Position numbers and translations under genes: made by a program
Part shown: positions 1 to 4,056 of the stretch, in pieces
How the letters are laid out: every line of letters begins with the position of its first letter
How positions within the stretch are numbered: the first letter of the stretch is position 1
Origin: an uncultured Anaerotruncus sp.
GTDB lineage: Bacteria; Bacillota; Clostridia; Oscillospirales; Ruminococcaceae
Assembly: GCF_902490045.1 (NCBI RefSeq)
Contig: NZ_CABUCJ010000123.1
Span: forward strand, 1-6,654
DNA: 6,654 bases
Reading direction: 5' to 3'
Notes under the pieces: model-generated
What the model was told of the DNA's origin: nothing
Databases searched by the model: none
Seen by the model: the letters and a program-made list of their open reading frames with translations, nothing else

Positions 1-174
1 CTGAAGACCCGCAAGCTCGGCACCTACATCATCGCGGAGAAGCCGATCACGGCCGATGAGGAAGCGGTCGAGGCTCCCGAAGAGGCGGAAATCCCCGCGG
101 AGGACGCCGGGGAAGCGCCCGCCGAGGAGCCCGTAGCTCCCGTCAAGGCGATCCTCCCCTCCTTCGCAAAATAA
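1..174 (+). CDS. C-terminal end of an unrecognised protein (partial)
   Basis: The reading frame is open from the first base and stops with TAA, giving 57 residues; the start lies outside the window. The visible part begins LKTRKLGTYIIAEKP and continues as a low-complexity tail rich in Glu, Ala and Pro, ending in a more hydrophobic stretch (ILPSFAK). Codon use is high-GC like its neighbours, and a hairpin terminator follows 17 bases after the stop, which supports a real gene end. The short TRKLGTYxIxE-like segment followed by an acidic tail reminds me of the ends of secreted or surface proteins of gut Clostridia, but this is a weak resemblance. No domain can be named, and I assign no function. 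Confidence 0.75.
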   Translation: MKTRKLGTYIIAEKPITADEEAVEAPEEAEIPAEDAGEAPAEEPVAPVKAILPSFAK

Positions 175-191
175 TCCGGTCAGACGGCGCC

Positions 192-225
192 AAAGGGCCC
201 GCAGGCGGTTGCCTGCGGGCCCTTT
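192..225. terminator. Shared bidirectional hairpin terminator between convergent genes
   Basis: A perfect 15-bp inverted repeat (AAAGGGCCCGCAGGC, loop GGTT, then its complement) lies 17 bases after the plus-strand stop and 13 bases after the minus-strand MATE stop. The AAA/TTT ends of the stem give a short U run in either direction. The T run is only three bases and belongs to the stem, so efficiency is uncertain, but position and symmetry fit a terminator serving both genes. Confidence 0.8.
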
Positions 226-238
226 CCGTGTCCGCCGT

Positions 239-1582
239 TCAGGAGACGAGCCGTTTGCGTTTCCAGCGGCCGGAACGGAAATAGACGATCCCGAACACGA
301 AGGGAAGCAGTGGGGAGAGACATTCGCCCCAGCAGAGTCCGGCGAAGCCGAGCCCCAGCGGGACGCTGAGCAGCCAGCTCAGCGCCAGGCGCATCACAAC
401 GGAATGGAGCATCGCGTTGAGCATGGCGAAGAGGGAGTCGCCCGCGCCGGTCGCGAAGGAATCGAAGGTGTACATGACCGCGTAGACGAGGCTGTTGAAG
501 GAGCAGCAGACGCGCAGGTAGAAGACGCCCTCCCGCACGACCTCCGGGTCGGTGTTGAAGAATCCGATGATCTGCGCGGTGAAAAGCTGCACCGCGAGGA
601 TGCTTGCCGCCGTGACGAGCAGGGCGAGGCGCAATCCGCTTCTGGCGGTCTGCGCCGCACGGCCGGTATCTCCCGCGCCGAGGTTCTGCCCGGCCATTGT
701 GGTGACCGCCTGGCCGACCGCCCAGCAGGGCATGGCGGCGAAGGAGTTGACCTTGAGGCCCACCCCCGCCGCGGCTGCCACCGCCACGCCGTATCCGTTG
801 AGCATGCCGGTGACGAGCAGGTAGGAGAGGTTGAGCACGGCCATCTGCACGGCGGCGGGAAAGCCGATGCGCAGGATGGCGCAGCAGGTCTTGGGGGCGG
901 TGCGGAAATAGGCGGGGGAGAAGACGAGGGGGAGCCCCCGCCGCCGCAGGACGACTACGGCGGTCAAGAAGGAGACGCCCTGCGACGCGGCCGTCGCGAT
1001 AGCCGCGCCCTGCGTTCCGAGCCCGAGCGGGCCGACGAGCAGCAGGTCGAGCAGGATGTTGACTACGGTGGCGACCGCCACGAAGAAGAGAGGGCTTTTG
1101 GAGTCGCCCAGTCCGCGCAGCACCGAACAGACCGCGTTGTAGCCAAAGACAAAGACGGTGCCGAGGCAGATGACCCGCATGTAGCGGAGCGCGTGGGGAA
1201 GCGCCTCGGCGGGCAGGTTCATGAGCGTAAAGACGGGGCGGTAGGCGAGCAGGCCCGCGGCGGTGACAAGCAGCGCGGCCAGCGCGGAAACAGAGAAGAG
1301 CGCGCCGGTCGTTTCCCGCTGGCCACGCGCGTCGCGCGCGCCCTTATACTGCGCGATGAGCACCGCGCCGCCCGTGGTGACGCCGGTGCAGACCGATTGT
1401 ATGATAAAGCTGAGCATGGCGGCGCTGCTGACCGCGGCAAGTCCTGCGCTCCCGACGAACCGGCCGACCACGGCCATGTCCACGATGCTGTAGAGGGATT
1501 GCAGCAGGTTTGCTAGAAAAAGGGGCGCCGCGAAGGAGAGAAGCTGTTTCGGCACGCTGCCAACAGTGAGATCGCGTTCCAT
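239..1582 (-). CDS. MATE-family multidrug efflux transporter
   Basis: A 447-residue inner-membrane protein of the MATE family (DinF/NorM/MepA type), expected to export cationic drugs or metabolites in exchange for Na+ or H+. About 12 hydrophobic segments can be seen, in two halves. Family marks include Pro20 and Asp35 in the first helix (YSIVDMAVVG), the RGLGDSKSPL segment at 156-165, NILLD at 175-179, and MAGQNLGAGD at 295-304 starting the matching part of the second half. Length is typical. I chose the ATG at 1582: the protein then begins MERDLTVGSVPKQLLSFAAP, the usual MATE N-terminus, with GGGGA nine bases upstream. A longer TTG-started frame to 1699 would be translated through two terminator hairpins and is unlikely. 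The nearest good promoter lies about 300 bases upstream, beyond two terminators, so expression probably depends on read-through. The substrate cannot be told from sequence. Confidence 0.93.
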   Translation of the reverse strand: MERDLTVGSVPKQLLSFAAPLFLANLLQSLYSIVDMAVVGRFVGSAGLAAVSSAAMLSFIIQSVCTGVTTGGAVLIAQYKGARDARGQRETTGALFSVSALAALLVTAAGLLAYRPVFTLMNLPAEALPHALRYMRVICLGTVFVFGYNAVCSVLRGLGDSKSPLFFVAVATVVNILLDLLLVGPLGLGTQGAAIATAASQGVSFLTAVVVLRRRGLPLVFSPAYFRTAPKTCCAILRIGFPAAVQMAVLNLSYLLVTGMLNGYGVAVAAAAGVGLKVNSFAAMPCWAVGQAVTTMAGQNLGAGDTGRAAQTARSGLRLALLVTAASILAVQLFTAQIIGFFNTDPEVVREGVFYLRVCCSFNSLVYAVMYTFDSFATGAGDSLFAMLNAMLHSVVMRLALSWLLSVPLGLGFAGLCWGECLSPLLPFVFGIVYFRSGRWKRKRLVS

Positions 1583-1600
1583 AGTAAAATTCCCCGTTTC

Positions 1601-1641
1601 GATAAAATAAAAAGGGAGGCGGGGGCACGGCCCCCGCCTCC
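1601..1641 (-). terminator. Intrinsic terminator in the MATE leader, proximal (T2)
   Basis: Read on the minus strand, a perfect 12-bp stem (GGAGGCGGGGGC, loop CGT, complement) is followed by CTTTTTATTTTATC, a textbook intrinsic terminator. It ends only about 20 bases before the MATE ATG at 1582. No gene ends immediately upstream of it on this strand, so it lies inside the leader of the gene it precedes, the arrangement expected of an attenuator or riboswitch expression platform. Confidence 0.85.
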
Positions 1642-1666
1642 TATGCGCATACCGCGCGGAAGACGC

Positions 1667-1697
1667 AAAAAGCCGCGGACGAAACATCGTCCGCGGC
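1667..1697 (-). terminator. Intrinsic terminator in the MATE leader, distal (T1)
   Basis: On the minus strand a perfect 11-bp stem (GCCGCGGACGA, loop TGTT, complement) is followed directly by TTTTT. It would end a transcript starting at the promoter at 1886-1914 after about 210 nt. The plus-strand side is followed by AAAA, so it works only in the minus direction. It sits 26 bases before the second terminator, making a tandem pair. Confidence 0.85.
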
Positions 1698-1714
1698 AAA
1701 ATCGATCCGCATCA

Positions 1715-1764
1715 TCCGGCGGGCACGCAGAACCGGACGGGTCCGTCCAAACGGGCCCGCCGGA
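1715..1764 (-). other. Large GC-rich hairpin in the leader RNA
   Basis: A perfect 10-bp inverted repeat (TCCGGCGGGC and GCCCGCCGGA on the minus strand) encloses 30 bases, which contain an inner hairpin GGACG-GACC-CGTCC. The result is two stacked stems separated by an asymmetric internal loop. It lies between the possible short ORF and the first terminator. The inner CCGTCCG can also pair with GCGGACG in the 5' arm of that terminator, so an alternative, anti-terminating fold is possible. In a GC-rich region such pairing can also arise by chance. Confidence 0.55.
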
Positions 1765-1771
1765 GAGCTGT

Positions 1772-1855
1772 CTATCCGCCGATGAAATCGTAAAGCTCCG
1801 CACAATGTTTCATCGTTTCCAATTGTCCGGAGCGGCTTATAATACAGAGCTTCAT
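1772..1855 (-). CDS. Possible 27-residue leader peptide (upstream ORF)
   Basis: An ATG about 24 bases after the predicted transcription start opens a 27-codon frame, beginning MKLCIISRSG and ending ELYDFIGG, then TAG. AAAGGG lies nine bases before the ATG, a good Shine-Dalgarno position, inside a small hairpin (AGAAAG-GGCG-CTTTCT). The frame covers the hairpin and pairing partner described at 1780-1833, so a translating or stalled ribosome would change the RNA fold. Leader peptides that sense ribosome-targeting drugs are known ahead of resistance and efflux genes, for example bmrB before bmrCD in B. subtilis. Against it: a frame this short can arise by chance, and I recognise no known peptide. 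The overlap with RNA structure also means the sequence may be constrained as RNA rather than as protein. Confidence 0.35.
   Translation of the reverse strand: MKLCIISRSGQLETMKHCAELYDFIGG
1780..1833 (-). other. Hairpin with loop complementary to downstream bases (pseudoknot or switch)
   Basis: On the minus strand, GCTCCGGACAAT (1833-1822) pairs with ATTGTGCGGAGC (1806-1795) over 12 positions with a single G-G mismatch, leaving a 15-base loop. That loop contains CGATGAAA (1815-1808), a perfect 8-base complement of TTTCATCG (1787-1780), seven bases beyond the stem. The two helices can form an H-type pseudoknot, or the second can replace the first as a nested hairpin. This looks like a designed RNA fold rather than chance pairing of GC-rich sequence, because half of the pairing uses A/T-rich segments. 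Confidence 0.55.
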
Positions 1856-1885
1856 GAGAAAGCGCCCTTTCTGTTTTCTGGGTCC

Positions 1886-1914
1886 ATTATAGGCGGCGAA
1901 AGCCCGCCTGTCAA
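1886..1914 (-). promoter_or_regulatory. Perfect consensus sigma-A promoter for the leader RNA
   Basis: On the minus strand TTGACA (1914-1909) and TATAAT (1891-1886) are separated by exactly 17 bases, matching all 12 consensus positions. It begins 11 bases after the asnC-type gene's stop. The spacer plus one flanking base on each side forms an inverted repeat, AGGCGG-GCTTTCG-CCGCCT (1909-1891), which could be an operator. The predicted start is near 1879. Confidence 0.85.
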
Positions 1915-1924
1915 GAAGATATGG

Positions 1925-2383
1925 TCAGAGCCGCAGGCCCTTGACGTCCTTTTTGCGGGAGAGGATGATGTTGCAGCTGAGCTTCACGACGCCGGGCAGG
2001 CGGTAGAGGAACTCCTGCAAAAAACGCTCCATCTCCTCGCTGCTGGCGGCGACGGCGTGGACGTGCAGCTTGCTGCTGCCCGACACGAAGTAGATCTGCG
2101 TGACGGTGTCGCAGCGGTCGAGCGCCTCCGCAACCGGCTGGAGCTGCGCGGGCTCGGTCTCGATCTCGAAGTAGGCGGAGACGGCACTGCCGATCTTCTG
2201 CGGGTTGATGATCGTCGTGTAGCCCTCGATGACGCCGCGCTTTTCCAGCGCGTCGATGCGGGCCCGCACCGCCACGCGGGAGACGCCCACCGCCTCGCCG
2301 ATGTCGGAATAGGACATCCGCGCGTTTTCGGTGAGCAGGGCGACGATTTTGCGGTCGAGCTCGTCCAGTCCTTTGAGATACAT
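1925..2383 (-). CDS. Lrp/AsnC-family transcriptional regulator
   Basis: A 152-residue protein of the usual Lrp/AsnC length. Residues ~6-50 form the N-terminal winged helix-turn-helix (LDELDRKIVALLTENARMSY, then SDIGEAVGVSRVAVRARIDALEKRG). Residues ~66-142 form the RAM ligand-binding and oligomerisation domain, with SGSSKLHVHAVA at 101-112 matching the family's glycine-containing effector region. Such proteins form dimers and octamers, often bind amino acids, and act on AT-rich palindromic sites. I chose the ATG at 2383: the protein starts MYLKGLDELDRK, as is normal, and GGGGG lies nine bases upstream. The longer frame to 2464 would run through the likely promoter. It is divergent from one MATE gene and upstream of another on the same strand, so it may regulate either exporter as well as itself. 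Its ligand is unknown. No terminator follows it before the next promoter, so some transcripts may read into the MATE leader. Confidence 0.92.
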   Translation of the reverse strand: MYLKGLDELDRKIVALLTENARMSYSDIGEAVGVSRVAVRARIDALEKRGVIEGYTTIINPQKIGSAVSAYFEIETEPAQLQPVAEALDRCDTVTQIYFVSGSSKLHVHAVAASSEEMERFLQEFLYRLPGVVKLSCNIILSRKKDVKGLRL

Positions 2384-2405
2384 CCCGGCCAACCCCCTTT
2401 TTGTT

Positions 2406-2434
2406 ATTCTACCGCATTTCCCGGCGGAAAACAA
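2406..2434 (-). promoter_or_regulatory. Probable promoter of the Lrp/AsnC gene
   Basis: On the minus strand TTGTTT (2434-2429) and TAGAAT (2411-2406) are spaced by 17 bases. The -10 matches 5 of 6 consensus positions and the -35 matches only the TTG. The predicted start near 2399 leaves a leader of about 16 bases containing AAAGGGGG. Just upstream lies a small dyad, CGAAA-N6-TTTCG (2437-2452), a possible operator. Confidence 0.55.
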
Positions 2435-2457
2435 GGCGAAACTTTCTTTTCGCAGGA

Positions 2458-2486
2458 TTGACATTTCCGGAAGTGCATGATAAACT
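2458..2486 (+). promoter_or_regulatory. Promoter of the second MATE gene
   Basis: TTGACA (2458-2463) and TAAACT (2481-2486) are spaced by 17 bases. TGA directly before the -10 makes an extended -10 element (TGN). The predicted start near 2493 gives a leader of about 50 bases. It is divergent from, and some 25 bases away from, the -35 of the Lrp/AsnC promoter, so one regulator could act on both. Confidence 0.75.
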
Positions 2487-2503
2487 GGCGGTGGTTACAT
2501 ATC

Positions 2504-2519
2504 GTAATAATAATATTAC
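2504..2519. promoter_or_regulatory. AT-rich dyad, candidate operator downstream of the MATE start site
   Basis: GTAATA-ATAA-TATTAC is a perfect inverted repeat in the leader of the second MATE gene, roughly +12 to +27. The sequence around it also contains TTACATA twice (2495-2501 and 2516-2522). This is by far the most AT-rich stretch of a GC-rich window. Lrp/AsnC proteins favour such AT-rich palindromes, and the gene for one lies next to it, so autoregulation and exporter control from this site is a reasonable guess, not shown. Confidence 0.4.
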
Positions 2520-2526
2520 ATAGCGG

Positions 2527-2534
2527 AAGAAGGG
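2527..2534 (+). promoter_or_regulatory. Ribosome binding site deciding a TTG start
   Basis: AAGAAGGG ends seven bases before TTG at 2542. The next in-frame ATG at 2554 is preceded by AGGGG only two bases away, too close for initiation. The TTG is therefore preferred. Confidence 0.6.
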
Positions 2535-2541
2535 AAAGCGC

Positions 2542-3897
2542 TTGGCAGGGGATATGACGGAGGGCGGAACGACCGGCGCGATCGTGCGGTTTTCGCTGCC
2601 CATGATGGGCGGCGCGCTGCTCCAGCAGCTCTATAACGTCGTCGACACGCTGATCGTCTCCCACTTCATCGGCGCGGGGGCGCTGGCGGCGGTCGGCTCC
2701 TCCTATACGCTGATGGTCTTTCTCACCTCGGTGGTGCTCGGGCTCTGCATGGGGAGCGGCGTCATCTTCTCGATCTTTTTCGGCGCGCGGGAGCCCGAGG
2801 CCCTTCGGCGCGGCCTCTTCAACGCCTTCCTCTTCATCGCGGCGGTCTCCTTCGTAATCTTCCTGCTCGCGGCGGGCAGCCTCGACCGCATCCTGACGCT
2901 GCTGCACATCCCCGCGGACATCCGGGCGGACACCCGCGATTACCTGCGGATCATCTTCTGGGGGATCGGCTTTACCTTCCTCTACAACTTCTTCGCCGCC
3001 GCGCTGCGCAGCATCGGCAATTCCTCCGTCCCGCTCGCCGCGCTCGCCGTGGCGGCGGCCGCGAACGTGGCGCTCGACCTGCTCTTCGTGCTGCCGCTCG
3101 GCATGGGGGTCGCCGGGGCCGCGCTGGCCACCGTGCTTGCGCAGGCGCTCTCCGCGCTGATCGTGACCGTCTACAGCCTGCTACGCGTGCCCGCCTTCCG
3201 GCTGGAGCGCGCCGACCTCCGGGTCGACGGGCGGCTGATGGTCCGCATCATGAAATGCTCGGTCCTCTCGAGCATCCAGCAGTCGGTCATGAATTTCGGC
3301 ATCCTGATGATCCAGGGGCTGGTCAACAGCTTCGGCGTGGCGGTGATGGCCGCCTTTGCCGCCGGGGTCAAGATCGATTCCTTCGCCTACCTGCCGGTGC
3401 AGGAGTTCGGCAACGCCTTTTCGACCTTTGTGGCGCAGAACTACGGCGCGGGCAGGAGGGAACGAATCCGCGCCGGGCTGCGCGCGTCGGTCGTGGGGGC
3501 CGCCGCCTTCTGCCTTGCGGTTTCCGCGCTGGTGGCGGTCTTCGCCCGCCCGCTCATGGAGATCTTCGTGCCGGCGGGGGAAACGGAAATCCTCGCGGTC
3601 GGGGTCCAGTACCTGCGCATCGAGGGAAGCTGCTACGTCGGGATCGGGCTGCTCTTCCTGCTCTACGGGCTCTACCGGGGCCTTGAGCGGGCGCAGATGT
3701 CCATCCTGCTGACCGTCGTGTCTCTCGGCGTGCGCGTGGCGCTGGCCTATGCGCTCGCGCCCATCCCGCGGATCGGCCTGCGGGGCATCTGGTGGGCGAT
3801 CCCCATCGGGTGGCTGCTGGCGGACCTGGCCGGCTTCCTCTGGTACGGCATGCGGCGGGAGCGTCTGCTTTCCCCGGCGGAGCGTCCGGGACGATAG
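2542..3897 (+). CDS. MATE-family multidrug efflux transporter (second copy)
   Basis: A 451-residue inner-membrane exporter of the MATE family, with about 12 hydrophobic segments in two halves and the usual length. Family marks are Pro20 and Asp35 in helix 1 (LQQLYNVVDTLIVSHFIG), RSIGNSSVPL at 156-165, NVALD at 175-179, and FVAQNYGAG at 296-304. It is clearly a paralogue of the exporter at 239-1582 and aligns with it along its length with few gaps, but it is diverged (for example GNSSVP against GDSKSP), so this is not a recent duplication. The start is the TTG at 2542, four codons before an in-frame ATG at 2554, because of the Shine-Dalgarno spacing. It has its own promoter and a strong terminator and is probably monocistronic. 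Substrate and coupling ion are not evident. Divergence from an Lrp/AsnC gene suggests induction by a small molecule. Confidence 0.93.
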   Translation: MAGDMTEGGTTGAIVRFSLPMMGGALLQQLYNVVDTLIVSHFIGAGALAAVGSSYTLMVFLTSVVLGLCMGSGVIFSIFFGAREPEALRRGLFNAFLFIAAVSFVIFLLAAGSLDRILTLLHIPADIRADTRDYLRIIFWGIGFTFLYNFFAAALRSIGNSSVPLAALAVAAAANVALDLLFVLPLGMGVAGAALATVLAQALSALIVTVYSLLRVPAFRLERADLRVDGRLMVRIMKCSVLSSIQQSVMNFGILMIQGLVNSFGVAVMAAFAAGVKIDSFAYLPVQEFGNAFSTFVAQNYGAGRRERIRAGLRASVVGAAAFCLAVSALVAVFARPLMEIFVPAGETEILAVGVQYLRIEGSCYVGIGLLFLLYGLYRGLERAQMSILLTVVSLGVRVALAYALAPIPRIGLRGIWWAIPIGWLLADLAGFLWYGMRRERLLSPAERPGR

Positions 3898-3904
3898 AAG
3901 CGGT

Positions 3905-3932
3905 AATCCCCCGGCCTTTGCCGGGGGATTTT
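3905..3932 (+). terminator. Intrinsic terminator of the second MATE gene
   Basis: A perfect 11-bp stem (AATCCCCCGGC, loop CTTT, complement) starts seven bases after the TAG stop and runs into TTTT (3929-3932). Confidence 0.88.
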
Positions 3933-3973
3933 CTGCGCTGCGGAGTCCGCGCGCGGAAAAATCCCGCGCCGGC

Positions 3974-4001
3974 TTGCATCGCGGCGCATTTCCGGTATAC
4001 T
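3974..4001 (+). promoter_or_regulatory. Promoter of the GTPase-nuclease gene
   Basis: TTGCAT (3974-3979) and TATACT (3996-4001) are spaced by 16 bases; shifting the -35 by one base to CTTGCA gives 17. The -10 matches 5 of 6 consensus positions. The predicted start near 4008 leaves a leader of about 49 bases. A terminator lies between this promoter and the upstream exporter, so the gene is transcribed on its own. Confidence 0.7.
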
Positions 4002-4006
4002 AGATA

Positions 4007-4027
4007 GCGGGACCTGAGGCGTCCCGC
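4007..4027 (+). other. Hairpin at the 5' end of the GTPase-nuclease mRNA
   Basis: GCGGGAC, loop CTGAGGC, GTCCCGC is a perfect 7-bp stem placed exactly at the predicted transcript start. No U run follows, so it is not a terminator. It may protect the 5' end of the mRNA. Confidence 0.5.
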
Positions 4028-4056
4028 CAAGAGAACAAAGCGATTGGAACGATGAG

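Larger units (their letters stand above)
1667..1879 (-). ncRNA. Candidate structured leader RNA or small RNA upstream of MATE
   Basis: A consensus promoter predicts a start near 1879, and the first terminator ends the RNA near 1667, giving about 210 nt. Its order is: a short hairpin (AGAAAG, GGCG, CTTTCT) carrying a possible Shine-Dalgarno; a 27-codon ORF; a 12-bp hairpin whose loop can pair with downstream bases; a 10-bp GC hairpin with an inner 5-bp hairpin; then the terminator. The exporter start codon lies beyond this and a second terminator, and I see no other promoter for it. This fits a leader controlling read-through, or a separate small RNA. From memory it does not match a T-box, 6S RNA, or the c-di-GMP, THF or fluoride riboswitches. 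The guanidine-IV (mepA motif) riboswitch controls MATE genes in Clostridia and is the first known class to test, but I cannot confirm a match. Confidence 0.6.

Noticed and set aside
209..1516. A 435-codon open frame on the plus strand.
   Set aside because: It is antisense to the MATE exporter, starts inside the shared terminator, and has a low-complexity Gly/Glu/Arg/Asp-rich translation.
1583..1699. An N-terminal extension of the first MATE protein from a TTG at 1699.
   Set aside because: It would encode 39 Arg/Pro-rich residues unlike MATE N-termini and would be translated through both terminator hairpins. The ATG at 1582 has the proper N-terminus and a ribosome site.
1667..1879. A known riboswitch or T-box as the exporter leader.
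   Set aside because: I see no T-box sequence, and nothing recalled of the c-di-GMP, THF, fluoride, preQ1 or guanidine-I cores. Guanidine-IV remains open because I cannot recall its consensus well enough to judge.
1643..2461. A 272-codon open frame on the plus strand.
   Set aside because: It runs antisense through the leader RNA and the Lrp/AsnC gene, which has a full set of family features.
2384..2464. An N-terminal extension of the Lrp/AsnC protein to 2464.
   Set aside because: It overlaps the probable promoter and adds residues not found in the family. The ATG at 2383 has a good Shine-Dalgarno and a normal start.
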